A stretch of 64,000 bases of DNA from Desulfoscipio gibsoniae DSM 7213 (GCF_000233715.2 NC_021184.1:4150001-4214000), one strand, 5' to 3'; positions 1 through 10,524 are shown, counted from the first letter of the stretch. The notes: a model not told the origin generated them from the letters alone. Numbers and translations: made by a program.

Positions 1-1500
<1,500 letters not shown>

Positions 1501-1774
1501 AATTTATGCTTCGCGGGTTTGACTGCTTTTGGGTGTCCGGCTTGTTTAACTGGATTACCTTATTGCAGCTTGTGCCCGTTTGCTTTTTAAGTGAGTTTAA
1601 TCTTGCTCTTTTAATAAATTACTCGTTTATTCGTTTGCTAAAAGCTGCTACCATTGCTATTTGGCTTTGGCTCTGGCTCTTAGATTCGTTTGACGAGGTT
1701 TGGTTGGTCGCCGTCGCTTTGTTCGGTCATTGCTGACCAACCACGACTGGCGTCCGTTTTCCATCTCTTTGCAC

Positions 1775-1790
1775 TGTTTAGTTTTCAAGG
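1775..1790 (-). other. rRNA leader motif
   Basis: Read on the minus strand, 1775-1790 contains TTGAAAACTAAACA. Near-identical motifs precede 16S genes in many Firmicutes and belong to the leader that pairs during pre-16S processing. The rest of 1501-2076 is transcribed leader and promoter DNA; I see no gene in it. Confidence 0.6.
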
Positions 1791-1820
1791 ACCGTGCGGC
1801 CGTTATGCGACCGGAATTGT

Positions 1821-1850
1821 ATTGTATCACTTTGGGTCGGTCTGTGTCAA
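1821..1850 (-). promoter_or_regulatory. rRNA promoter, proximal (P2)
   Basis: Minus strand: -35 TTGACA (1845-1850), 18-nt spacer, -10 TACAAT (1821-1826). It lies about 320 bp before the 16S 5' end. The spacer ends in CCCAAAGTGA, nearly the same as in the distal promoter. Confidence 0.8.
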
Positions 1851-1950
1851 AGGCAATTTATGGTCGGCACTGCAGCTTTATTTGATGTGTACCTGCTATT
1901 ATTGCCCTGACTTGGTTTGTTGCGCCGCTGTAGTAGCGGCGACATTTGTT

Positions 1951-1979
1951 ATATTACCACTTTGGGGGCTTTTTTGCAA
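1951..1979 (-). promoter_or_regulatory. rRNA promoter, distal (P1)
   Basis: Minus strand: -35 TTGCAA (1974-1979), 17-nt spacer, -10 TAATAT (1951-1956). The spacer end CCCAAAGTGG resembles that of P2, which suggests duplication of one promoter. Tandem promoters are usual for rRNA operons. Confidence 0.65.
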
Positions 1980-2076
1980 TAGGTAATTTAGGCCAGTTAA
2001 CAATAAATATACATTAGTAAGATGGTAATACTGTATGATAATGATTTGTGGTATGTACTAGCGACTGAATTAAGAA

Positions 2077-3751
2077 TAATTAGGACTTGCTGAACCAAAC
2101 AAAAACCCAATAAAATCAAGGATTTAGGAGCATATTTGTCGAAATAAGATGCATGGAAAATGCGGTAAAGATTGCAAAAACCGTGCACCTGGAGGCAAAA
2201 AATATGTTCCGTAAAGTGGAAAACCAATATTATCTTGAAGAATTTATATTGCCTTTTGAAGGCAAATTAAGAGCTGATAACCGCTGGGTAAAACTAGCTA
2301 AAATTATCCCCTGGGAAAGCATCGAAGAACGCTATGCCAATCTTTTTCCCAGCAACCGTGGACAGTTGGCTAAACCCGTCAGAATGGCCCTTGGTGCCTT
2401 AATCATTAAAGAGAAATGTGGCTATAGTGACCGTGAAACAGTGGAGCAGATCACTGAGAATCCGTACTTACAATACTTCATCGGTCTAAGGGAATACCAT
2501 GATCGGCCACCATTTGATTCTTCACTAATGGTCCACTTTCGTAAGCGTTTTGGCTCTGAAACCCTAAAAGATATCAACGAAGAAATCTGTCGTGCCGCCA
2601 AGAAAGCGGAAGAGCAAAAGAAGGACGATGACAACAAGCCTAAACCACCTTCAGGTGGCAAAAAAACGCACGCGAAAGAACCAAATAGCCCAAAAAGCAA
2701 AGCCTCTTCTTTTGAGGTATATCCGGCAAACAAAGGCAAACTCATCTTGGATGCCACCTGCGCCCCGGCAGACATACGCTACCCCACTGACTTATCCTTG
2801 CTTAACGAAGCTAGGGAGAAGTTGGATAACATTATCGATCTCGTGCACAAGACTCTTGGTAAGCCAGGTAGAAGACCACGTACTTATCGTCAAATAGCTC
2901 GTAAAGCCTACCTTAACATTGTTCACAACAGAAAGCCTGGTAAAAAAGCTATCCGAAAAGCCATCGGCAAGCAGCTGCGCTATGTGAGGCGCAACCTAAG
3001 TGCTGTAGACCGCCTACTAGCTATGGCCGGTGATAGTCATGGTCTGAGTCAGAAACAACAGGATACATTGCGCACCATACGTATGGTCTATGAACAACAA
3101 CTCCATATGTATACCTACCGCAAACACAAGATAAATGATCGCATTGTAAGCATCAGCCAGCCGCATGTGCGTCCCATTGTCCGAGGTAAAGCCACAGCTG
3201 ATGTCGAGTTCGGCGCGAAAGTCGCTATCAGTATGGTAGATGGCTACGCCTTCGTGGAAACGCTGAGTTGGGATGCCTTCAATGAAGGAGTAACCTTGCA
3301 AGAATCGGTGGAATATTACCGCCAAAAGTACGGGTACTACCCTGAAGCCGTTCAGGCAGACAAAATATACCGGAATAGGGAAAACCTGCGCTTCTGCGAT
3401 AGATATAACATACGGCTCAGTGGACCACGGCTAGGAAGACCACTGATTGATAAAAGTACTACAGAGAGAACAGAGACGCATAGAACGGCAAGATGCCAGC
3501 GAACGCAATGCTGTAGAAGCGAAATTCGGAGAAGGCAAGCGTCGCTATGGATTGGCACGTATTATGGCACGTCTAAAAGAGACCGCCGAAAGCGTGATCT
3601 GCCTGCAGTTCCTAGTAATGAATTTGGAACGTAGGCTCCGTGTTCTTTTGTTCTTTTTTATGCGGCGTCTGTTTCGGTATAATCTGGGTTTTCAAGAACC
3701 GTTATTATACTGTTTTAATTAAAATAAGTTCGGTTCAGCAAGCCCTAATTA
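2077..3751 (+). mobile_element. IS5-type insertion sequence
   Basis: A 1675-bp element bounded by imperfect inverted repeats of about 24 bp: left 2077-2100 (core GGACTTGCTGAACC) and right 3728-3751 (core GGTTCAGCAAGCCC). The ends around the palindromic AATT make the exact boundary and any target duplication ambiguous. It encloses one transposase gene that is broken by a frameshift. It sits directly upstream of the rRNA promoters without interrupting them. Confidence 0.8.
2204..3722 (+). pseudogene. IS5/IS1182-type transposase, frameshifted
   Basis: DDE transposase of the long IS5/IS1182-like group. Translation most likely starts at ATG 2204, nine bases after GGAGG. The first frame holds two catalytic aspartates (LILDATCAP around residue 186; EAVQADKIY around 390). 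At about 3452-3456 an AAAA run shifts the frame: the first frame continues as nonsense to 3634, while the next frame resumes the family sequence (ASERNAVEAKFGEGKRRYG) and ends at 3722. The third acidic catalytic residue lies in that second frame, so the first product alone should be inactive. Removing one A restores RPLIDKVLQ and joins the halves. It is probably a decayed copy; programmed slippage or a base-call error at the A run cannot be excluded. Confidence 0.85.
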
Positions 3752-3835
3752 CAAACCCAACCCATAATCAAAATGAAGCATATTGTGCTCATATTTGGCG
3801 CTATTATTTTTATGAGTGGTCTTAGCGGTCAAAAA

Positions 3836-3866
3836 AAGACCGGTATACGCTCTACCGGTCTTTTAT
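3836..3866 (-). terminator. Intrinsic terminator after the Crp/Fnr gene
   Basis: Perfect stem AAAGACCGGTA / TACCGGTCTTT around a 6-nt loop, with A-rich sequence on the left giving a U tract on the minus strand. It overlaps the stop codon of the minus-strand gene by a few bases. Confidence 0.8.
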
Positions 3867-4534
3867 ACTACCCATTTAGCCAGTTTGTCAGGGTAAATAA
3901 CTCGTATCGCCCTGCCTTCATAAATTATGCTTTTCTCTTGTTTAAAAGTATTCAGCAGCGAAGTTACCGTCTGCCTTGACGTTCCTACCATATTGGCTAT
4001 TTCTTCGTGAGTAATGTTTAGATTTAAGCTGGTTCCGTTATTAGTCTGCTTCCCCATTTGTTCCCCCATCCGCATGAGCATCAGGGCTAATCTACCGGGA
4101 GCCTGCCTGCAAACCAGTTCATAATTGATGGCTTCTGCCTCACGCATCCTGGCACCCAGTAATTTGGCCACTTTAATAGATAAAAAGCTGTGCTGTTCCA
4201 TCAACTCCTCAAACTTTTTCTTGCTCATCATTACCATGGATACGTTACCTATGGTACAGGCAAAACATGTCCGGTTTATGCCCAATATTGTTTCTGACAG
4301 ACCCATTAATTCCCCTGGATTGCGAATACTGCCCACCGCAACTTTCCTGCCCTCGGCGGATAGCCTGTAAATGTTTACCCATCCGCTCTCAATTAAATAT
4401 ACCCGATCGGAAATATCACCAACGGCAAATACCGTATGCTTTCTGGGGTAATGTACAGTTGTGCCCGCCTTCCTGACAATCATCTTCTCCATGTCGTTTA
4501 ACACCAGATTTGACCTTGATATGCTGTCACTCAT
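3863..4534 (-). CDS. Crp/Fnr-family transcriptional regulator
   Basis: About 223 residues: an N-terminal cyclic-nucleotide-binding fold (HTVFAVGDISDRVYLIESGWVNIYR, then GRKVAVGSIRNPGELMG) followed by a C-terminal winged helix with the HTH_Crp signature (THEEIANMVGTSRQTVTSLL). ATG at 4534 is chosen because GGAGG sits seven bases upstream; a longer frame to 4564 lacks a ribosome site. I do not see the full N-terminal cysteine set of oxygen-sensing Fnr, so the effector could be a small molecule or heme. It is monocistronic, with its own terminator and a 440-bp AT-rich upstream region shared with the divergent gene at 4977. Confidence 0.9.
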   Translation of the reverse strand: MSDSISRSNLVLNDMEKMIVRKAGTTVHYPRKHTVFAVGDISDRVYLIESGWVNIYRLSAEGRKVAVGSIRNPGELMGLSETILGINRTCFACTIGNVSMVMMSKKKFEELMEQHSFLSIKVAKLLGARMREAEAINYELVCRQAPGRLALMLMRMGEQMGKQTNNGTSLNLNITHEEIANMVGTSRQTVTSLLNTFKQEKSIIYEGRAIRVIYPDKLAKWVV

Positions 4535-4976
4535 AGTTATTCCTCCATTATATAACTGCATCATAAGCTAAATGCACTTCGGATCGTTGAGATGCAATGC
4601 TTATTTCCCTTACAACAAATGCGTAATTGCAATTATTTTAAAGAATCTTTAAATTTATATTTTTTTGAAACAATGGAGACATTGACCCTTATTAATTGCT
4701 CAGATGGCAACGATCATTAATTTTTTAGCTATGTCTTTACTAATACAGCCAAAAGTAATTTACTTGACATAAAAATTATATAATGCATGATATTTTTTGG
4801 CCAATTTTAATTTATAATTTTATTCATAATCGCTGCTTATAAATAGTATACTCCCCTCACCGAATTGCTTTTCCCGCTTAAGTGAACCCTTTCATTACAT
4901 TATATGGTTATAATATAATAGACCTGATTATATAAAACTGAAAGGCTTCGGCCGCTAAAAATGAAGGGGGATGCTT
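4535..4976. other. Divergent AT-rich intergenic region
   Basis: No gene seen. It separates the minus-strand Crp/Fnr gene from the plus-strand gene at 4977 and holds a candidate plus-strand promoter. I could not identify a convincing Crp/Fnr box. Confidence 0.6.
4764..4792 (+). promoter_or_regulatory. Candidate sigma-A promoter
   Basis: TTGACA (4764-4769), 17-nt spacer, ATGATA (4787-4792), about 180 bp before the gene at 4977. A second AT-rich -10-like sequence (TATAAT near 4908) lies closer but has a poor -35. Confidence 0.35.
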
Positions 4977-5570
4977 ATGGAAGGCAAGATAGTCTACTTT
5001 GAAAGTATCAAAGATGAAAACACTGACACTACCTTTGAACTAGCATTGGAAAGAATCAAAGCCCTGGGCATTGATAAAATAGTGCTGGCATCTACAACCG
5101 GTGCTACAGCCCAGAAGGCACTGGATTTTTTCGGGGATAAGGGCGTCCAATTAGTGGTAGTCCCACATCAGTTTGGTTTTATCCGCAAAGAGAATCCTTT
5201 CCCCCAAACTTTAGTTAAAACACTTCGGGAATCCGGGCATGAGGTACATTTTGGCACTATGCTTTTCCATACCGATGGCTTGTACGGATCCACTACGCCT
5301 ACAGTGATGGCCAACCTACTGCGCTGTTTCAGCCAGGGGGTCAAGGTATGCTTTGAAATTGTGCTCATGGCTGCAGATGCGGGACTCGCGGCCAGCGGTG
5401 AAAAAGTGATTGCCATAGCGGGCACTGGCCGGGGATCAGATACCGCGCTGGTCATGCAAGCGGCCACCTCGCAGCAAATTAAAAAATTAAGGGTTAATGA
5501 AATTATCTGCAAACCACTGAATCCACTGAACATTGAGGAGTTGCGGGAGAAAGATGATAAAAAAAAATAG
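4977..5570 (+). CDS. Pyruvate kinase alpha/beta-domain (C-terminal-domain-like) protein
   Basis: About 197 residues resembling only the allosteric C-terminal domain of pyruvate kinase, without the catalytic barrel. Visible signatures are the ELALERIKALGIDKIVLASTTGATA start of the fold and the VIAIAGTGRGSDTALVMQAA segment. Free-standing proteins of this type occur in anaerobic Firmicutes and methanogens; their biochemical role is not established. The second ATG (4977) is preferred because GAAGGGGGA lies six bases upstream. The C-terminus is lysine/aspartate-rich. A terminator follows 75 bp downstream, so it is probably monocistronic. Divergent from the Crp/Fnr gene, which may regulate it. Confidence 0.75.
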   Translation: MEGKIVYFESIKDENTDTTFELALERIKALGIDKIVLASTTGATAQKALDFFGDKGVQLVVVPHQFGFIRKENPFPQTLVKTLRESGHEVHFGTMLFHTDGLYGSTTPTVMANLLRCFSQGVKVCFEIVLMAADAGLAASGEKVIAIAGTGRGSDTALVMQAATSQQIKKLRVNEIICKPLNPLNIEELREKDDKKK

Positions 5571-5644
5571 AGTTTTATGATTGCTAAACACGGGACCCCT
5601 TAACTTGCCCTTATATTTTCTAACATCCATGATCATTTAATCAT

Positions 5645-5676
5645 AAAAGCCTCCGGAACTAGCCCGGGGGCTTTTT
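5645..5676 (+). terminator. Intrinsic terminator
   Basis: Stem AAAGCCTCCGG / CCGGGGGCTTT with one mismatch, followed by TTTTTCTC. It ends the transcript from 4977. Confidence 0.8.
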
Positions 5677-5822
5677 CTCGCAGGGAATACTCCCTCTTGC
5701 CTTATTTTAGGCTATCGGAAGCTGCAGAACTGTCCCCCTGCTTCCACGGTGCCGATCAGGTCCCTCATTGCTGTATTACCGAGCGTATTTATTTTGCCCT
5801 CGAAAATTTGGTGAGCAGCATT

Positions 5823-5969
5823 TTAGCTGCGAGAACCTTTATACATGTTTTCCAAATCCTTGCTCGATATTTTACCCATCTCTTCAGCATTCAATGTTCT
5901 CAACTGCTCGGATTTTACCCGTCTCAAGTTCCCTGCTTTAACAGCGCGCATTTTACTTGCCTTAACCAT
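5823..5969 (-). CDS. Small basic protein, 48 residues, unknown
   Basis: Read on the minus strand, ATG at 5969 is preceded by AAGGAG at six bases and opens a 48-codon frame ending in TAA (5823-5825). The product is rich in Lys/Arg/Ser, with a predicted helical segment (RVKSEQLRTLNAEEMGKISS) and no cysteine or membrane segment. I recognise no family. The good ribosome site and the lack of a competing gene support it; the short length limits confidence. The stretch 5970-6273 upstream shows nothing else. Confidence 0.5.
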   Translation of the reverse strand: MVKASKMRAVKAGNLRRVKSEQLRTLNAEEMGKISSKDLENMYKGSRS

Positions 5970-6273
5970 GTATGTCTCCTTCCCGTATGATTTACAATTA
6001 TCATTCCCCAGGTTAATGTTTTTCTACAACATGCTGCAAGATGTACATGCGTTTCGTTGGCTAAATATTACGAGGTGTTTATATTAAAGTTCGATAAGCT
6101 TTTGACAAACCGAAAACATAAAAAAGCCAGAAAGCCATCACTATAACTAGATAACTCCCTGGTTGTAATTATATTGGGGAAATGCCTAAATATAACTTTT
6201 AATGGAATTTTAAAAGTTTTACAAAAGTCCGGTGGCAAAAAACAACGACTGTTTTTCCCTGATCCTTTACTAA

Positions 6274-6906
6274 CTACTTCAGATTAATTTTAAATTGTTC
6301 TATGCCTATTCTATTTATTACAGAAGCCAACCTTTCTTTGGGGTTAGCGTTATTTTTATATACTGTAATAATGTGTTCGGTATAATTGATTAATTCCTCC
6401 GAAGTTATATCTTTATCCAGCAGCTCCCCCAAAATTTGGTTACCACCTTTACCACCGATATATAGTTTATAGCCATTCTTAGTCCCTACAAAACCTATAT
6501 CGCTGCATCTAGCTTCCATACAGTTTCGAGGACAACCACTAAAAGCTATCTTAACTGCATTTGGCATATCCTGACCGGAAAATTTCTTATCTATAGATAA
6601 ACCATCATTCAAGGCTTCTTGTAGTGCAAACTCGCATAAACCACCGGGACATGTCTTTACATTGCGAACAACTGGTCCTACAGGGGCTATACCTAAACCG
6701 ACTGAAGCCAGTTCTTGTCTGACTTGATCCACTTTATCCTCGGCTGTTAAAATCACGATATGCTCACCAGTTGTAAATTTGGCCAGGCCAGCTCCTTCGT
6801 TTACTAATTGAGCAATTTTAAGTAACTGTTCCCCATTAACTAACCCGCCAGGTGTAGCAGGAATGACGGCAACTGCACCATTTGTTTGTTTTACAATACC
6901 TTCCAA
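6274..6906 (-). CDS. Small assimilatory-type (nitrite/)sulfite reductase
   Basis: A 210-residue protein with the ferredoxin-like half domain of siroheme reductases (residues 1-75) followed by the 4Fe-4S/siroheme region. Cysteines are at 86 and 91 (CPGGLC, a CX4C where CX5C is common) and at 125 and 129 (SGCPRNC, CX3C); the last normally bridges the cluster and siroheme iron. The length matches the single-domain low-spin sulfite reductases of sulfate reducers (about 220 residues), not the large dissimilatory enzymes. Start is TTG at 6906 after AAGGAGG. It would reduce sulfite (or nitrite) in the cytoplasm with an unknown electron donor. It stands alone. Confidence 0.85.
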   Translation of the reverse strand: MEGIVKQTNGAVAVIPATPGGLVNGEQLLKIAQLVNEGAGLAKFTTGEHIVILTAEDKVDQVRQELASVGLGIAPVGPVVRNVKTCPGGLCEFALQEALNDGLSIDKKFSGQDMPNAVKIAFSGCPRNCMEARCSDIGFVGTKNGYKLYIGGKGGNQILGELLDKDITSEELINYTEHIITVYKNNANPKERLASVINRIGIEQFKINLK

Positions 6907-7096
6907 CTATAATATCCTCCTTATTAATAACTTACTCAAGGCAGGATATAACAAAAAGATCATCATGACTATGATGTGCATCACACTTTGTCTATAATTT
7001 TGGGAAAAGCATTGGGGCATAAAGCTTTAGCACAGAAGGATCTTTCATTAATTCACATAAGAACCGTGTCACTAAAAAATAATCACAACCGCCTTT

Positions 7097-7185
7097 GAGT
7101 ACAATATATTGTTACATGGCACATCTATCAATTATTAGATGTTCAGGTATTTATGACTCACCCAAAAGGAGAGTACAATATATTG
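7097..7185. repeat. 15-bp direct repeat pair
   Basis: GAGTACAATATATTG occurs at 7097-7111 and again at 7171-7185, in the 336-bp gap between the sulfite reductase and the zincin gene. No gene is seen between the copies; they could be operator half-sites or remains of an insertion. Confidence 0.5.
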
Positions 7186-7242
7186 AATGCAATAAGTCCG
7201 CCCTACCCAATCAGTTAGTTTAAAAAAGTTTAAGCCTGACCC

Positions 7243-7698
7243 CTATTCTTCTTCAACGGTCCATTCTTCGTCCCAGTTCATAATCTTGCTAATCCTGCGT
7301 GAATTACGGTTGATAAAATTGGTGGCGAATTGATCTGCGTCCTTTTCGGCTTTTTCATCATTATTAGTTAAATAGTTTGTAGCTGCCTGAAACCGGTGTC
7401 TGAGCTCGTGCACCAGGGCATGCAAAGAATATAACTGCTTACTGTGCACATCATCCCCGTCATCTGTCTGCACAAATATAAAAATATAAACTGCATCTGA
7501 AGACTCGTCATAAATCCCTTCCAACTCGCCGCTAAACTCGTCCAGAGCAAAATTAAAGCATAGGGGATAGAATTTAATGATATCCAACCGCGTTTCATAC
7601 ACCACTACGGTGCGCGGTTTGTAATCTTTGCCTAATAACTTGATGACGGCCTCAATTTGTTTGTTGGTGAGTATGTTTTGATTGTTAATAATTTTCAT
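7243..7698 (-). CDS. Small zincin-like protein (HExxH)
   Basis: 151 residues. The centre contains LVHELRHRFQ, an HExxH zinc motif of the ImmA/IrrE-like type, followed 20-25 residues later by an acidic/alanine helix (EKAEKDADQFA) that supplies the usual third ligand in that superfamily. The preceding region is a beta-rich sheet (AVYIFIFVQTDD). There is no signal peptide, so it is cytoplasmic. ImmA-like peptidases cleave repressors or act as phage-related proteins; no partner helix-turn-helix gene is adjacent here. Start ATG 7698. The function is inferred from the motif only. Confidence 0.6.
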   Translation of the reverse strand: MKIINNQNILTNKQIEAVIKLLGKDYKPRTVVVYETRLDIIKFYPLCFNFALDEFSGELEGIYDESSDAVYIFIFVQTDDGDDVHSKQLYSLHALVHELRHRFQAATNYLTNNDEKAEKDADQFATNFINRNSRRISKIMNWDEEWTVEEE

Positions 7699-7798
7699 AT
7701 TATTTACCTATTTTTGTAAAGTTTGTAACATTTTTTATAAATATTGATTATTATAATTTAAGTAAGGTTCCGCTGTCCATATGGAAAGGGTGATCCTT

Positions 7799-7888
7799 AT
7801 GCCTGCAAACAGTCCCCCTGGAACGTTTAAATATCAGATCAAGGCAGAGGATACTTTGTATATTTTAGCACAAAAGTATCATGTTTAG
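7799..7888 (+). pseudogene. Truncated LysM peptide (29 codons)
   Basis: ATG at 7799, with GGAAAGG upstream, opens a 29-codon frame whose second half (YQIKAEDTLYILAQKYHV) is the first half of a LysM peptidoglycan-binding motif, stopping at TAG before the second half. It precedes the SPOCS-domain gene by 53 bp. Either the remnant of a LysM gene, or a very short peptide. Confidence 0.4.
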
Positions 7889-7941
7889 CATATATTTGAT
7901 TAGTATATAATTTTTTTTAAGGGAGGGGGAATCTGAAAAAT

Positions 7942-9201
7942 ATGCCCATCCAATATTTCTACAACGAGCCCGATAATGTTTTATGCGTTAAAATAAAGGT
8001 TCCAGTGGTCCTGGCAGAGACAGAGGTGCAAGTTATAGTAGACAACATCGCCACTTTGCCTGAATTTACGCAAAAAATTGATCACATTGACGCACGCCTG
8101 CAGGACTTTGAAACCAGGCCCATTTTCATTCATGAAAATGGTGACAGGTGGATTAGCGTGATAGAAGAGGAAGGTTGGGATAGGTTCGGCTGGCACTGGC
8201 ACAAACACCGCCAACCCTTGGTAAAAAAGGTGCTGCTGAGCGGCACACTGCATAAGCAAATTTATTACGTGGATAAAAACGACCATGTCAAACATGTGGG
8301 AGAAGACATACCGTTTACCAAGGATGTAACCCTGGATGTGGCTCAGCCCGTAGTTAACGAGAATGACGTCTTTGTCCAACTGCATCATAAAAAAATTGAC
8401 ATGCGCTGGGATTTAAGAAAAGGTTCCAGGCTGTCGCAAACCGGAGTAATGATTTTCCGTGTCAAGGTAGTTGAAGAAAGGCAAATTTTTGTGCAGGTTT
8501 GCCCGCAGTTAAACGAGAGGTGTCCCCACAGAGTGAACCTCCTCAGAGACAGCAACTTTGCAGCCTGGGGCACCAACACCGTCCCCATCTTTTGGAACGG
8601 TAACAATATACTGCACTTTGGCAGCGTGCTGCTGGGGGCTGATCCCAGCGAGCCGGCTGCTCTGTTTCAGACCATTGACCAGTTTTTCCCATATGCATCC
8701 CCCAACTGCCAGTACCGCCTGTGCTTTGACGCCAAAGAGATCCCGGGTTACAAGGAAGCGCAATCAGGTACGGCATCCTATACTCTAACAGCAGAACTTG
8801 TATTCCTGGACCAATTTGGCAATATTATAACCACTGAAACCCAAAGCTGGAATGCCAGCCAGATTTCGGACGAAACATTCACCAACTACTGTTTTAATGC
8901 TGTTTCACCCGAGGAAACAAGGGAAGCGTTGGTTCGCTTTAACTTTGAACCCATTAATTCAGGTAATTATAACAGAGGTTTTTTACCACCACCGTGCAAA
9001 CCATCACCACCATGTGTACCACCGCCGTGCGAACCACCACCATTTAAACCACCGCATCCGCCGTATGTACCACCGTGTCCACCAGCGCCACCACCATGTA
9101 TACCGCCACCGTGTCCACCACCCGTGCCGAGCGCGCCGGTCAACACCAGCGCAGTGGTCATAAATAATGTCAGCCTTATGTGCACGCGGGAATTAACCTG
9201 A
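7942..9201 (+). CDS. SPOCS-domain (DUF3794) protein with Pro/Cys-rich tail
   Basis: 419 residues. Residues about 92-180 match the SPOCS/DUF3794 fold found in spore coat and cortex-associated proteins (VKKVLLSGTLHKQIYYVD, then DIPFTKDV). Residues 200-345 look like a beta-sandwich (RDSNFAAWG..., LFQTIDQFFP). Residues 349-395 are a low-complexity run of PPC, PPP and HPP units with about nine cysteines, suited to disulfide cross-linking. No signal peptide is seen, in keeping with coat assembly from the mother cell. ATG 7942 follows GGGAGGGGG by 12 bases; an in-frame CTG at 7933 is closer. Coat role is inferred. Confidence 0.7.
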   Translation: MPIQYFYNEPDNVLCVKIKVPVVLAETEVQVIVDNIATLPEFTQKIDHIDARLQDFETRPIFIHENGDRWISVIEEEGWDRFGWHWHKHRQPLVKKVLLSGTLHKQIYYVDKNDHVKHVGEDIPFTKDVTLDVAQPVVNENDVFVQLHHKKIDMRWDLRKGSRLSQTGVMIFRVKVVEERQIFVQVCPQLNERCPHRVNLLRDSNFAAWGTNTVPIFWNGNNILHFGSVLLGADPSEPAALFQTIDQFFPYASPNCQYRLCFDAKEIPGYKEAQSGTASYTLTAELVFLDQFGNIITTETQSWNASQISDETFTNYCFNAVSPEETREALVRFNFEPINSGNYNRGFLPPPCKPSPPCVPPPCEPPPFKPPHPPYVPPCPPAPPPCIPPPCPPPVPSAPVNTSAVVINNVSLMCTRELT

Positions 9202-9289
9202 GCAGATTAACGACGTTTTTACCAGCATCAGAAAAGCAGCAGAACCGACCCCGTGCCCGCATGCCCATTTTTTAGCCCGCTTTAAAGCC

Positions 9290-9313
9290 ACTCCCGCCTA
9301 TTGAGGCGGGAGT
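9290..9313. terminator. Perfect hairpin between convergent genes
   Basis: ACTCCCGCCT / AGGCGGGAGT, 10-bp stem with a 4-nt loop, overlapping the last codons of the minus-strand transporter. There is no clear U tract on either strand, so it is a weak terminator candidate. Confidence 0.4.
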
Positions 9314-10524
9314 CCGCCGGGCGAGTTAATGATGGAATAACGTTTTCTGCATGACTCTTTCTTTCCGTGTACTAAATAGTATAACAAGACACACGCCAAT
9401 ACAATAAAGGCAAGTGTCATATACAACCCGCGCAAACCAACTACAGGGGTTACATAACCCTGCAGGAAAGGTCCAATCCCCACTCCTCCATCCAGGCAGA
9501 CAAAAAAAGTTGATGTTGCAAGCCCGATGCGGTGCCGGGGAGATTCCTTGATGGCAATGGCCTGGGAGCAAGATACAAGGGTACCGTATCCAAGGCCGAC
9601 CAACGCCCCTGCTGCCAGGAGAGTGAAACCATGATGGGTTTGACTGAGTAATGCCAGGCCTGAAGCAAAAATTATCAATGCCGGGTAAATAACCGGATTT
9701 GCACCTTGCACATCAAACAACCGGCCGGTGAACGGCCTTGAAATTAAGATGAACACAGCATATACAATGAAAAAGAAACTTGCCCCTTCAATTAAATCAA
9801 TTTCCCTGGTATATGAAGTAAGAAATGTCAGGATTCCTGAGTAAGCAAAACCCATGACAGTTATCATGATTGAAATGGGGATGGCTTTGACCTCAAAAAA
9901 GTTTTGCCATTTAAACCCTTGCATAGCTTTATACTCTTCCTTATTTATCCTGGCTTCGGGAATATATGCAAATAAAGATATTATAATATTAATTATTGAA
10001 AAAAAAGTGCAAACTTCAAATGCTACTATAAAATCTGTATACCGGCTGATAATAACACCCAGAAAGGGTCCAATGGCCATAGCCAGGGTCGCACTCATGG
10101 AAAAGTAACTTGTTCCTTCACCCAGGCGCTTTCTGGGAATAATATCCATTACAATTGTTGACATTGCCGTTGCGCTAATGCCAAAGGCCGCCCCGTGTAT
10201 AAAACGAACCAACAGAAGCAAGTTCAAATTCGCCACAGCAAAGTATAACAGCGTAGCGCATAAGAATAAAAATAATCCTCCAAAAAGCATTTTTTTACGG
10301 CCAATGCTTTCCATGTATTTTCCCGCAAAAAGCCGGAAAAGCAGCGCGCCTATGATAAATATGCTGGAAGCAAGACCTGCCTTGCTTTGTGAGGCATTAA
10401 ATTCCTCAATAGCATATACTGCTATGTTGGTCATTAATAAGAAAAAAGTTAAAGCCACAAAAAAGTTCGCCGCGGAAATTATCACAAAATCCTTCGTCCA
10501 TAATTTGGGTTTGGCCTGATTCAT
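9298..10524 (-). CDS. Major facilitator superfamily transporter
   Basis: 408 residues with about 12 hydrophobic segments. The MFS loop 2-3 signature is visible (GKYMESIGRKKMLFGG) and a similar but weaker loop follows segment 8 (GRLFDVQGANPVI). Start ATG 10524 has GGAGA upstream. The group resembles drug/metabolite exporters, but no substrate can be assigned from sequence. The C-terminus (SPGGLPPQ) lies inside the hairpin at 9290-9313. The 283 bp upstream hold no gene. Confidence 0.85.
   Translation of the reverse strand: MNQAKPKLWTKDFVIISAANFFVALTFFLLMTNIAVYAIEEFNASQSKAGLASSIFIIGALLFRLFAGKYMESIGRKKMLFGGLFLFLCATLLYFAVANLNLLLLVRFIHGAAFGISATAMSTIVMDIIPRKRLGEGTSYFSMSATLAMAIGPFLGVIISRYTDFIVAFEVCTFFSIINIIISLFAYIPEARINKEEYKAMQGFKWQNFFEVKAIPISIMITVMGFAYSGILTFLTSYTREIDLIEGASFFFIVYAVFILISRPFTGRLFDVQGANPVIYPALIIFASGLALLSQTHHGFTLLAAGALVGLGYGTLVSCSQAIAIKESPRHRIGLATSTFFVCLDGGVGIGPFLQGYVTPVVGLRGLYMTLAFIVLACVLLYYLVHGKKESCRKRYSIINSPGGLPPQ

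Noticed and set aside
3447-3722. Separate 91-codon gene after the IS5 transposase
   Set aside because: It is the C-terminal part of the transposase in the shifted frame.
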